Origin: JBBECJ01 sp963763325
GTDB taxonomy: Bacteria > Chloroflexota > Chloroflexia > Thermomicrobiales > CFX8
Length of the DNA stretch: 64,000 nt
Assembly (NCBI GenBank): GCA_963763325.1
Contig: CAVXOL010000023.1
Span: 558,001-622,000 of the forward strand
Direction of reading: 5' to 3'
Every line of letters starts with the position of its first letter. Positions within the stretch are counted from its first letter, which is position 1. Under the pieces are notes generated by a model, which had not been told where the DNA came from, made no database searches, and worked only from the letters and a program-made list of their open reading frames with translations. Position numbers and translations under genes: made by a program. Below are positions 18,318 through 26,696 of this stretch, in pieces.

Positions 18318-19254
18318 ATGCCAGCCAGAACGCTCTTCCAACGATCGGATCGACCAGGTCAGGACGCGAACGCAGCGCCGTTACTCGGGCGCGCCCGGCA
18401 CGCCGCCCGTATCCTTGTGGAGCCCGTCTTCGACAACGAGCGCCCGATCTGGGACCGTGTTTCACCACTTCTGCTGATGACGACGATCTCGACGCTGCCG
18501 CTGATCGCTGTCTCGGCTGGAACTGGCGCGCTGTTTGTTGCGTGGCTCGCCATCATCTACGCCCTTGCCGGCTATCTCTGGATAGACCTCGCAATCGACC
18601 GCCGGGACCAGTCATACCAGTGGCGAGCGTTCGCCGTATCGAGTGCCGGCCTTGCAATCGTCTCACTGCTCCTTCCGTCACCCGCAGGCTCCATACTGGC
18701 AGCGGTCGTCGGCGTCGGCGCATCCGCCGCAGTCGTCGCCGGTATCCGACTTCACACACCCGCACAACCGATCGTCTGGTACCTGCTGGCAACCGCGCTC
18801 GGCCTCGCGGAGGTGGGTCGTCTCGGTGCAATCGTCTGGAACATCCGATCCGACACGATCCCGGCAGTCAGCGGCCTCGTCTCAGTGGCAGGGGTCGGAC
18901 TGCTGATTGTCGCGCTCTGGCTGCTCCTCAATCGGCGCTACCGTGGCAGTTCACCGATCGTCATCCTTGACACCGCCATCGTCAGTACCGGGCTGGCAAT
19001 GCTGGCCTGGGTCTACCTGCTCGCTCCCGGCGTCGCCGACCCTGCTCCCACAGCGTCCGATCAGGCTGTCCAGTTGGGCTGGCCACTGATTGGATTAGCA
19101 GGTGTATTCGTTGCCGCCCGCTTCCTGCTGACACGCTGGCCGGATGGCAACGTTGCCCGTCAGTTGGCCGGTGCCGGACTGGTTCTGCTGCTTGCAGCCA
19201 TCGCCGCCTCGTCATGGCTCGCCCTCGAGACGGTCAGACCGGGCCGATCACCCC
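18318..19254 (+). CDS. N-terminal membrane part of an EAL-type protein (frame-interrupted gene)
   Basis: About 310 residues before the reading frame is lost. A short basic N-terminus is followed by about nine to ten hydrophobic helices, a membrane sensor array ahead of the GAF and EAL parts encoded from 19258. The frame becomes nonsense after ETVRPGRSP; deleting one base in the CCCC run at 19251-19254 joins this part to the downstream half and keeps an uninterrupted series of membrane helices. The start is the ATG at 18318, with only a weak ribosome-binding sequence. Treat with the next entry as one gene of about 865 codons. Confidence 0.7.
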
Positions 19255-19257
19255 GGC

Positions 19258-20922
19258 ATGAGCGTCCTCTGGCTGTTGGCGCTGATCGGTTTCGGTGCTG
19301 CCGCGCTCCATCCCTCGATGGAGGATCTGGCAACGCCGATCCACGAACAACCAACCGAGTTGGATTGGCAACGAGGCCTGCTGCTGACGCTCGCGCTTCT
19401 TCTGGCCCCGGTGGCGCTGGTGGCACAACACTCGCGCGGCGATCGGTTGACGATCGAGGTGCTCGCTGGCGGGACAATGCTGCTTGGCGTCCTGTTCGCG
19501 GGTCGCACGCTCATCGTCCAGCGTGCCCGTATCACGACGCACGAACGCGGACGGCTGCTACGCCTCGCCGCCTCGGATCTCATCGTCACTCACGGGCGCG
19601 ACGCCATCGTCCAGATTGTGATCGACGCCTCGGGTGCCGTCAGCGGAACACGCGTCAAGACATCGCTGTACCTCGCCGATGGCGCACCCGGCGAATACAT
19701 CTGCCAGGGTGGCACAACCCCTGGCGCGAGCCGGGTCATCCGCGATCGTGACCTGCCACGCGCCACCCGCCGAGTCCTCGCGGCCGGGACATCGGCATGG
19801 CTCGGCCCGGACGAGATTGACGATGTGCGCGCCGTGCTCGGCCTTGACGACGACATCGCCGTCGTCGCAATCGCCCCAATCTGCGGTGAGCCGGAACTGC
19901 GAGGTCTACTCGTCAGCGCAGGAAACCGACTGACCCACGATATTGCCCGCAGCCAGGAGACGCTCGCCGCGCTGCTTGCGCTCGCCCTCGACCGGCAACG
20001 CCTGGCTGACGAACTTGGTTACGAGCCGGGCCGGGTAGCCCATCGCGCTCGGGCCGCCGATGGGACCGCATTCACCTTCGTCGATGTGGACCCGACGGAT
20101 GAGTTCGTCGACGAGGCGGAGGCTGGCACCGGCAGCGCGACCGTGGCGGACGCCCTACGCGTCGAGATTGAGGAAGATCGCCTGATCGCGCGCTACCAAC
20201 CGCGTCTCGATCTCGTCCAGGGTCGGATCGTCGGCGTCGAGATCACGGCTGCCTGGGAATCACCGCTGGTTGGACCCATCCCACGCAACGCGCTCTCGGC
20301 GATCGCCGCCGAGCACGGACTGAGCCAGCCACTCCGGCTCGCGTTGCTCGTCCGCGCGTGCCGGCAGGCTGCCGAGTGGTGCAAGCAGCATCCAGGCAGG
20401 TCAATCGATGTCATCGTTCCACTCAGCCTCGCCGAACTTGAGACTCCCGGTCTCGCCGAGGACGTTGGCATCGCGCTGGCTGAGGCTGGCTGTGACCCTG
20501 GCAAGCTCGTCCTTCAGTTCACAGCATCAACATTGCTCGAAGCCGGGCAGCCGGGCTTCGGCGAACTCTCCAGCATCACCGCTATCGGTGTCCAACTGGC
20601 CGTCAACGAAGCCGCTGGGTCGTGGTCCGAGATCGACAAACTCTGCCGGCTCCCGATCGGTTCAATCGAGATCGAAGCCCCACTCGTCAACCGGATCGAC
20701 AGCGACGAACGCGCCTCCGCAATCGCCAGCCACCTGATCGCCTGCGCCCACCGCTACGGTGCCCGCGCCGTCGCCCACGGCATCGACCGCCGTGAGCAAT
20801 GGATCACCCTCCGCAAGCTGGGCTGCGACGTTGGTCAGGGCGCACTCTTCTCACCACCAATCGATGCTACTGAGCTGAGTGCGCTGCTCAACCGCTCACA
20901 CCAGCGAGTGGCAGCAGCGTAG
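19258..20922 (+). CDS. C-terminal half: last membrane helices, GAF-like and degenerate EAL domain
   Basis: About 555 residues. Two membrane helices at the start continue the series from the upstream half; a GAF-like region follows (about 100-245), then an EAL-fold domain from about 300. Catalytic motifs are missing: EAL reads VEI in GRIVGVEITAAW, the ELTES glutamate is absent (LQFTAST), the DDFGTG metal motif is replaced by VNEAAGSW, and the KID lysine motif reads IEIE. QGALFSPP near the end is retained. A c-di-GMP binding or purely structural role is more likely than phosphodiesterase activity. ATG 19258 may only be an internal Met of the full gene. Confidence 0.82.
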   Translation: MSVLWLLALIGFGAAALHPSMEDLATPIHEQPTELDWQRGLLLTLALLLAPVALVAQHSRGDRLTIEVLAGGTMLLGVLFAGRTLIVQRARITTHERGRLLRLAASDLIVTHGRDAIVQIVIDASGAVSGTRVKTSLYLADGAPGEYICQGGTTPGASRVIRDRDLPRATRRVLAAGTSAWLGPDEIDDVRAVLGLDDDIAVVAIAPICGEPELRGLLVSAGNRLTHDIARSQETLAALLALALDRQRLADELGYEPGRVAHRARAADGTAFTFVDVDPTDEFVDEAEAGTGSATVADALRVEIEEDRLIARYQPRLDLVQGRIVGVEITAAWESPLVGPIPRNALSAIAAEHGLSQPLRLALLVRACRQAAEWCKQHPGRSIDVIVPLSLAELETPGLAEDVGIALAEAGCDPGKLVLQFTASTLLEAGQPGFGELSSITAIGVQLAVNEAAGSWSEIDKLCRLPIGSIEIEAPLVNRIDSDERASAIASHLIACAHRYGARAVAHGIDRREQWITLRKLGCDVGQGALFSPPIDATELSALLNRSHQRVAAA

Positions 20923-21022
20923 GCACCCTCCAGTCAACTACGACCTTGCGAAATCGTTCAGACTCGGCAACTGCTATCCTGATGACAGGATCGCGCAGTC
21001 TTGATCGGGAAGGAACGAACCG

Positions 21023-21334
21023 ATGATCGCCGCACTCGTGCTGTTCGAGAACTCTGAAGAACTGACGCTCGATGACGCTGCCGCGCGCTTCAACACGACC
21101 GCCCCGAGCTACCGAGGGCGCGATGGTCTCCACTCGAAGGCATATATCTATGCCGAAGATGGTCGCTCGCTGGGTGGCTTCTACATCTTCCATTCACGAG
21201 AGGATGCCGAAGCGCTCTACACCGACGACTGGCGTGTCCGGGTCACCGAAATCTACGGTGTCGAGCCGACCGTCCAGTACTTCGAAGTTCCGGTCCTGAT
21301 CGAGAACGCCGTCCCGGCCGCCGCAACGGCTTGA
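21023..21334 (+). CDS. Small dimeric alpha/beta-barrel (YdhR-like) protein
   Basis: A 103-residue ferredoxin-like fold protein resembling YdhR/antibiotic biosynthesis monooxygenase relatives (AYIYAEDGRSLGGFYIFHSR, then EALYTDDWRVRVTEIYG, a pattern of that family). No catalytic residue can be fixed; many members are of unknown function. AAGGA lies eight bases before the ATG. It is followed after 24 bases by the MaoC gene on the same strand, suggesting co-expression with acyl-CoA metabolism. Confidence 0.75.
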   Translation: MIAALVLFENSEELTLDDAAARFNTTAPSYRGRDGLHSKAYIYAEDGRSLGGFYIFHSREDAEALYTDDWRVRVTEIYGVEPTVQYFEVPVLIENAVPAAATA

Positions 21335-21358
21335 TGTAGCACGGAACAGGAGCCGGCC

Positions 21359-21847
21359 GTGAACCAGCAGACCGCTGATACTCGACCAGTCGTGACGACG
21401 GTCGAAGAGTTGAAGCAGTACATCGGGCAGGAGATCAGCGTCAGCGCCTGGCAGGAGGTCACCCAGGAGCGCGTCAACCAGTTCGCCGAGGCGACGGGCG
21501 ACCATCAGTACATTCACGTCGACCCGGAGCGAGCGGCGACGACCTTCTTCGGCGGGACGATCGCCCACGGGTACCTGACACTCTCGATGACGCACCCGTC
21601 GGGCGAGCATCCTGTGGGGATCAAGGTCGACCTCGGCGGAAAGCTCGCCGTCAACTATGGGCTGAACCGGGTACGCTTTCCGGCGCCGGTTCCGGTCGGC
21701 AAACGTGTTCGCCAGCGTGTCGTCCTGACCAACGTCGAGGAGATCAGCAACCAGGCCGTCCAGTTGACACATACTCGGACGGTCGAGATCGAAGGCGGCG
21801 ATAAGCCCGCCTGTGTCGCGGAAACACTGATGCGGATCTACTTCTGA
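21359..21847 (+). CDS. MaoC-like (R)-specific enoyl-CoA hydratase
   Basis: A 162-residue hot-dog-fold protein. The hydratase 2 motif is intact: FAEATGDHQYIHVDPERA at about 42-59 with the catalytic pair D48 and H53, and TIAHGYLTLS closing the acyl tunnel. Such enzymes hydrate trans-2-enoyl-CoA to (R)-3-hydroxyacyl-CoA. The GTG start has AGGAG seven bases upstream. It sits in a short plus-strand cluster with the YdhR-like and metallo-beta-lactamase genes, opposite HMG-CoA lyase and a CoA transferase. Confidence 0.9.
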   Translation: MNQQTADTRPVVTTVEELKQYIGQEISVSAWQEVTQERVNQFAEATGDHQYIHVDPERAATTFFGGTIAHGYLTLSMTHPSGEHPVGIKVDLGGKLAVNYGLNRVRFPAPVPVGKRVRQRVVLTNVEEISNQAVQLTHTRTVEIEGGDKPACVAETLMRIYF

Positions 21848-21887
21848 ACGTCGTGTCACGAGTGATGAGTTGAAAGTAAGGAATCGG

Positions 21888-22901
21888 ATGACCCAGGGTT
21901 CGGATGAAACGATACAGCGAGAATCCCCAACAACTCAACACTCAGCGGATAGTGAAAAGTTCAAGGTCTTCCACAACAAGGGACGCTGGCAGGGATTGCC
22001 ATTGCGCATCGAGGACACCGGAGAAGCACCACGCTTCGAGCCGCTGTTCGACGACGACCAGCAGCCTGCCATCCTTGCATTTGGCGTCCCGAACCACGGC
22101 ATGATGGCCGGTCAGCCCACGAATGTCTATCTGCTGGGATATGTCGCTGATACGAGCCGGTCGGTGACGCTCGTCGACACCGGCGATGCCAAATCGGAAG
22201 ATGTGCTGCTGGCCGCGCTGGCAGAGACCGGGATCAGCCTGGAACGCATCAACCAGATCGTGCTGACGCACTGCCACCCCGACCACGTCGGCAACGCGGC
22301 AGCCCTCAAGCGAGCCACCGGCGCGACCGTCTACGCGCATCCGCTTGAACAAGAGCAGATCGAGCGGTTCGGCAATGGCGTCGAGGTCGATGTCTGGGTC
22401 GAGCCGGGCCAGTCAATTCCTTGTGACGGCTTCACAATTGAGACGATCTTCACGCCCGGCCATTCACCGGGCCACTACTGCGTTGTCGAGCCATCCAGTG
22501 GAGCGCTGCTGGCCGGAGACATGATCTCCGGGTTCGGCAGCGTCGGCATCTTCCCGCCACACGGCAGCATGCGCCAGTACATCGAGTCGCTGCGCCGCCT
22601 GCTGGCCGCCCACGAGGAACGACCTTTCTCGCTCGTCGGCCCCGGTCACGGCCCGCCGATAAGCGACGCGCGTGCCAAGATCGAGGAATACATTACCCAT
22701 CGGCTGGCCCGCGAAGAGGAAGTCTTTGACGCCGTCGCGTCCGGCGCGAGCAACATCGACGCAATCCTGCCGATCGCCTATCCCGATGTCCAGCCACATC
22801 TGTCGTACGCTGCCCGTTCGACGCTCCTGGCGCACCTCGACAAACTCGTCGAAGATGGCCGGATTGCACGCCTGTCCTCGACGGAATACGGAGCGACTTA
22901 G
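21888..22901 (+). CDS. Metallo-beta-lactamase fold hydrolase (LACTB2/glyoxalase II-like)
   Basis: A 337-residue MBL-fold hydrolase with the full metal set: H128, H130, D132 and H133 in THCHPDHVG, H192 in GHSPGH, D211 in AGDM and H254 in GPGHGPP. A C-terminal winged-helix-like tail (about 270-330) resembles LACTB2, so hydrolysis of a thioester or nuclease activity is possible. ATG 21888 with AAGGAAT before it is chosen over a TTG at 21870. Its stop overlaps the stop of the convergent HMG-CoA lyase gene by four bases. Confidence 0.9.
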   Translation: MTQGSDETIQRESPTTQHSADSEKFKVFHNKGRWQGLPLRIEDTGEAPRFEPLFDDDQQPAILAFGVPNHGMMAGQPTNVYLLGYVADTSRSVTLVDTGDAKSEDVLLAALAETGISLERINQIVLTHCHPDHVGNAAALKRATGATVYAHPLEQEQIERFGNGVEVDVWVEPGQSIPCDGFTIETIFTPGHSPGHYCVVEPSSGALLAGDMISGFGSVGIFPPHGSMRQYIESLRRLLAAHEERPFSLVGPGHGPPISDARAKIEEYITHRLAREEEVFDAVASGASNIDAILPIAYPDVQPHLSYAARSTLLAHLDKLVEDGRIARLSSTEYGAT

Positions 22902-23845
22902 GCGACCTTTTGCTGACCTGTAATCGCACCTCGGATCAGGTCGCTGCTCTTGCCGGAGCGCGCGATATTGCTGTCGAGATCACGGCCGACGATCTCCCGC
23001 AGCCGGTGGTTGATCGCCAGCAGCGCGTCGAGATCGACGCCTGTCGAGATGCCCATCTCATGCAGCATATGGGCCATGTCTTCGCTGGCGATGTTGCCGG
23101 TCGCGCCCGGCGCATACGGGCAACCGCCAAGACCGCCGACGGTCCCGTCGAACTCGGTCACACCCGCCTGAAGACCGGCCAGGATGTTGGCCATCGCCAT
23201 CCGGCGCGTGTCGTGCAGGTGCAGGCTGAAGGTCGCCTCCGGGTAGCGATCGCGCAGGTAGCACAGGCGCTCGTAGACAAGCGATGGGTTCGCCATCCCG
23301 ACCGTGTCGGCCACCGAAAGCTTGCGGATGCCGCGCTCGTAGAAGAAACCGTAGACCATGTCGAGCCGTTCCTTCGGTGGAACGCCCTCGAACGGGCAGC
23401 CAAGTGAGACGGCCGCCCCGCCCGTCGCCGTGACGCCATGCCGCTCGGAAAGCTCGATGACCGTCTCCAGCGCCGCCAGCGCGTCGGCAGTCGTCCGGTT
23501 GGCGTTGCTGAGGCTATGTGAATCAGTGACCGAGACGAGCAGGTTGAGCTCGTCGGCGCCGACTGCCAGCGCGCGCTCCGCTCCTTTCAGATTCGGGACC
23601 AGCACACGATAGGTAACACCCGGTACACGCTCGATACCTGACATGACCGCCTCAGCGTCGCTCAACTGCGGCACCGCCCGGGGGTGAACGAACGAGGTAA
23701 CCTGAATCTGCCGCAGTCCGCTCCGCGAGAGCAGGTCGATGATCTCGATCTTCGTCTCGGTCGGGATGAACGCCGACTCCATCTGGAACCCGTCCCGGCC
23801 CGTCATGTCCACGATGGTTGCTGCCGCCGGCAGATCGGTAAGCAT
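22898..23845 (-). CDS. Hydroxymethylglutaryl-CoA lyase
   Basis: A 315-residue TIM-barrel lyase of the HMG-CoA lyase family, producing acetyl-CoA and acetoacetate in leucine degradation. R17, D18 and Q21 (GRDGFQ), the metal histidines H209 and H211 (SLHLHDTR) and the catalytic C242 in GGLGGCPYAPGATGN are all present. ATG 23845 follows GGAGACGACG. It lies downstream of the CoA-transferase gene on the same strand with an 87-base gap holding an inverted repeat; a pathway in which the transferase activates a 3-hydroxy-3-methylglutarate-type acid that is then cleaved would be logical. Confidence 0.92.
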   Translation of the reverse strand: MLTDLPAAATIVDMTGRDGFQMESAFIPTETKIEIIDLLSRSGLRQIQVTSFVHPRAVPQLSDAEAVMSGIERVPGVTYRVLVPNLKGAERALAVGADELNLLVSVTDSHSLSNANRTTADALAALETVIELSERHGVTATGGAAVSLGCPFEGVPPKERLDMVYGFFYERGIRKLSVADTVGMANPSLVYERLCYLRDRYPEATFSLHLHDTRRMAMANILAGLQAGVTEFDGTVGGLGGCPYAPGATGNIASEDMAHMLHEMGISTGVDLDALLAINHRLREIVGRDLDSNIARSGKSSDLIRGAITGQQKVA

Positions 23846-23857
23846 CGTCGTCTCCGT

Positions 23858-23950
23858 TTAGCTATCAGCTATCAGCCGTCAGCCAGCGTTGAGGGCATTG
23901 AACCGTTCGACATGCAGCCAATCGGCTGACGGCTAATAGCTGATAGCTGA
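23858..23950. repeat. Inverted repeat, 27-bp arms, invading the 3' end of a gene
   Basis: Arms at 23858-23884 and 23924-23950 match as complements in 25 of 27 positions, with a 39-nt loop. The GCTATCAGCTATCAG-type core is a short direct repeat too. The right arm overlaps the last codons and stop of the CoA-transferase gene (encoding its terminal SAISY). It would form a long hairpin in the transcript between the transferase and HMG-CoA lyase genes. Confidence 0.75.
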
Positions 23951-25171
23951 TGTTAATATCGTCCCACTCGCACGCAGGCATTCGATCTCGTCGTCGCTCA
24001 GGCCCAGCAGCTCGCCAAACACGTCGTTGTTGTGGGCGCCGAGGTCAGGGCCGGCAAACGTCACTTCTCCAGGAGTCCGCGAGAACTTCGGGACGATTCC
24101 CGGCATCTTCAGACGACCGAGCGTCGGGTGAGAGATTTCAATGATGTTCTCGCGCTGCTGGTAGTGGGGATCATCGACGATGTCTCTGATCGAGTAGACG
24201 AGACTGACCGGGCAGCCGGCAGCATCGAGAGCCAGCTTGGCTTCCGCGTAGGTGCGGCTACCAAACCAGTCTGTCAGGATCCGCATCAACTGCTCATCGT
24301 GCCGGACTCGATCAGCGTTCGTGGTAAAGCGCGGGTCGTCGAGCAGTTCCGGCTGGCCGATCGCCAAAGGCAGTCGCTGCCACGTCCGCTCGGTGCTCGT
24401 GACCAGGACCACCCACTTGCCGTCGCCCGTCTGGAACGTTCCTGCCGGGCTTGCGCCCGCCGCAACCCCGGGAGTCCGCTCGCGGACGGTGCCATGCATG
24501 TCGAACTCGGCCGGGAGGAACTCGAGCATCCGGAAGAGCGGCTCGTAGAGCGAGACATCGATCTCCTGGCCTTCCGCGCCCTGGTGCATGTCGCGATGGT
24601 AGAGCGCCATCACGCCGGCCAGCGCACCGGTCATGCCTGCCACGTAGTCGGCCAGTGAGAATGGAGGACTGACCGGTGGCCGATCCGGGTAGCCCATCAG
24701 ATAGGTCACACCGCTGAAGGCTGTCGCCGGGGTCCCGAAGCCTGCCAGGTCGCGGTACGGCCCGCTCTGACCATAGCCGGAGATATGGATGACGATGATA
24801 CCGGGATTGGCACATCTGAGCGTCTCATCGCTGAGTCCCCAGCGATCGAGCGTGCCAGGCCGGAAGTTCTCCATGATCAGGTCAGCCTCGCCGACGAGCT
24901 TCAGGAACAGTTCGCGGCCGGCGTCTGCTTTCAGGTCGAGCGTAACGCAGCGCTTGTTGCGATTGAGGCTCGCCCAGCGAACCGAGACACCTTCCGCCTG
25001 TGGCAGCAGCGCCCGGCTGCTATCACCGCTCCCGGGCAACTCGACCTTGATGACATCCGCGCCGAAGTCAGCCAGTAACGACGCCCCGAACGGCGCTGCG
25101 ATCATCGTCCCTATGTCAAGCACGCGGACTCCAGCCAGCGGCCCCATTCCTCGCGACACGTCTGTTGTCAC
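23933..25171 (-). CDS. CaiB/BaiF family CoA transferase
   Basis: A 412-residue family III CoA transferase that moves CoA between carboxylic acids. The N-terminal PLAGVRVLDIGTMIAAPFG and the nucleophile D175 in FSLADYVAG are as in formyl-CoA transferase, so it should be active. GTG 25171 with GGGAGAG six bases upstream. The last residues come from the repeat described at 23858-23950. It is divergent from the ureohydrolase at 25242, with a 70-base intergenic region that must contain both promoters. Probably operonic with HMG-CoA lyase. Confidence 0.93.
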   Translation of the reverse strand: MTTDVSRGMGPLAGVRVLDIGTMIAAPFGASLLADFGADVIKVELPGSGDSSRALLPQAEGVSVRWASLNRNKRCVTLDLKADAGRELFLKLVGEADLIMENFRPGTLDRWGLSDETLRCANPGIIVIHISGYGQSGPYRDLAGFGTPATAFSGVTYLMGYPDRPPVSPPFSLADYVAGMTGALAGVMALYHRDMHQGAEGQEIDVSLYEPLFRMLEFLPAEFDMHGTVRERTPGVAAGASPAGTFQTGDGKWVVLVTSTERTWQRLPLAIGQPELLDDPRFTTNADRVRHDEQLMRILTDWFGSRTYAEAKLALDAAGCPVSLVYSIRDIVDDPHYQQRENIIEISHPTLGRLKMPGIVPKFSRTPGEVTFAGPDLGAHNNDVFGELLGLSDDEIECLRASGTILTSAISY

Positions 25172-25241
25172 TCCACTCTCCCGTTACACTACGCGGCTAC
25201 AGTAGCATATACGGCATCCGGTCAACTGTTTGGAGGCGGAG

Positions 25242-26204
25242 ATGTCACAAGACGTATCGCTGGTTACCACCCCGACCGGCGCGGCCACGTTCCTGGGAGC
25301 GCCACTCGCGACCGACCTGAACGCGCTGGACGCGGACGTGGCGATCCTCGGCATCCCCTTTGGCGTGCCGTACGGAATGCGCGGCGTGGCGAGTGGATCG
25401 AGCGACGCGCCGGCTGCGATCCGGGGTCAATCGGTTCGCTTCGGATACGGGCGCTTCTTCGGCCATTACGACTTCGACTTCGACGACGGTGACACGCTCG
25501 CGGGCCGGAGCCTTCGGATCGTCGATTGCGGAGACGTGCCGGCAGACCCGCTCGATATCCCGGGAAACAGCGCCCGCGCCACGGCCGCCGCACGTCGGAT
25601 CGTGGAGCGTGGCGCATTGCCGGTCGTACTCGGTGGCGACGACGCGATCCCAATCCCGTTCTTCCGCGCCTTCGAGGGGTACGGACCACTGACATTGATC
25701 CAGATCGACGCGCATCTCGATTATCGTGACGAACTCAACGGCGTTCGCGAAGGTCTATCGTCACCGATTCGGCGCGCGTCCGAAATGCCGTGGATCGAGC
25801 GGATCGTCCAGATCGGCATGCGCGGTGTCGGCAGCGCACGGCAACAGGACGTCGACGCTGCCCGGGCCAACGGCAACCTCATCATTCGTGCTCGCGACCT
25901 TCACGAGCAGGGAGTTCCAAGTATTCTCGCCTCGATCCCGGACGGACCCTATCTGATCACGATTGACGCAGACGGTCTCGATCCTTCGATCGCACCCGGC
26001 GTCGGCGCGCCCACTCCAGGCGGGCTCGGCTACGATCAGATCACCGATCTCCTGCTCGGGCTGCCCCGTAAGGGCAGGATCGCGGGACTCGACATCGTCG
26101 AGATCGTCCCGAGCATCGATGTCAACAACCTCACCAGCATCGTCGCTGTTCGCCTGATCATGACGACTCTCGGCGCACTCGCCCGCGCCGGCCAGTTCGG
26201 CTGA
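25242..26204 (+). CDS. Ureohydrolase-superfamily protein (agmatinase-like, altered metal site)
   Basis: A 320-residue arginase/agmatinase fold. Metal-binding motifs are recognisable: GGDDA at 131-135 (usually GGDH), D156, H158 and D160 in IDAHLDYRD, and D242 and D244 in IDADGLDPS. The first His ligand is therefore Asp134. The HGTPF-type loop carrying the catalytic histidine reads GLSSPIRRASE, without His. Similar GGDD proteins are annotated as agmatinases, but the reaction is uncertain. ATG 25242 with GGAGG five bases upstream is favoured over a TTG at 25230. Divergent from the CoA transferase. Confidence 0.85.
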   Translation: MSQDVSLVTTPTGAATFLGAPLATDLNALDADVAILGIPFGVPYGMRGVASGSSDAPAAIRGQSVRFGYGRFFGHYDFDFDDGDTLAGRSLRIVDCGDVPADPLDIPGNSARATAAARRIVERGALPVVLGGDDAIPIPFFRAFEGYGPLTLIQIDAHLDYRDELNGVREGLSSPIRRASEMPWIERIVQIGMRGVGSARQQDVDAARANGNLIIRARDLHEQGVPSILASIPDGPYLITIDADGLDPSIAPGVGAPTPGGLGYDQITDLLLGLPRKGRIAGLDIVEIVPSIDVNNLTSIVAVRLIMTTLGALARAGQFG

Positions 26205-26212
26205 CGCCGCCG

Positions 26213-26512
26213 CTATGAAGAACGCTGCTCGACAACGTCGTACCAGCGGTCATCGCCGTGGGATTCGGTCGCGTCGTTGAGCTGATCGCGAGTGTGCTCG
26301 AACGTGTCGGTCGTGTGCCAGCGTTCCCACGACGCTCGGTCCTGCCAGGTGCCGACGACGACGCGCCTGCGCGGGTCGTCGACCGGGACGAGGAGATGCA
26401 GATCGACCCAGCCTGGCTGGTTGCGGGCGTCTGCCGCTCGCTCGTGATACGCACGGTCCCAGTCTGCCTCGCGCCCGTCCTTGACCGTCGTTTCCGTGAT
26501 GACTGTCAACAT
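26213..26512 (-). CDS. Antibiotic biosynthesis monooxygenase (ABM) domain protein
   Basis: A 99-residue ABM-type dimeric alpha-beta barrel: MLTVITETTVKDGREADWD at the start, a QPGWVDLHLL core and VVVGTWQDRASWERW near the middle, the usual pattern of the family. Members oxidise quinol-like compounds or heme, but many are uncharacterised. ATG 26512 has AAGGGG seven bases upstream. It converges on the ureohydrolase gene and is divergent from modA; it may be unrelated to either. Confidence 0.82.
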   Translation of the reverse strand: MLTVITETTVKDGREADWDRAYHERAADARNQPGWVDLHLLVPVDDPRRRVVVGTWQDRASWERWHTTDTFEHTRDQLNDATESHGDDRWYDVVEQRSS

Positions 26513-26659
26513 CGCGTTCCCCTTTCGCTACCCAGCGATCCCCGAAGCATGACGCTGTCCTGAATCCCGCAGCACTCGTGCCGTCGCAGCGATGGCGCGA
26601 GCGTCAAGACCACGACAGTCGATTGACATGTTGCAGCCAGAGAAAGTACGCTGCGTTCG

Positions 26660-26679
26660 TACTCATTCGTTGAATAGTG
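26660..26679. promoter_or_regulatory. Putative PadR operator upstream of modA
   Basis: The reverse complement of this 20-base segment, CACTATTCAACGAATGAGTA, matches the segment upstream of padR at 27563-27582 in 19 of 20 positions. Both contain a partial dyad (TATTCAA, 3 bases, TTGAGTA-like). It lies 17 bases before the modA start codon. The two copies are in opposite orientation. Function as a PadR site is inferred from location and repetition. Confidence 0.6.
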
Positions 26680-26696
26680 ATTGGTGTGAGTAATCG

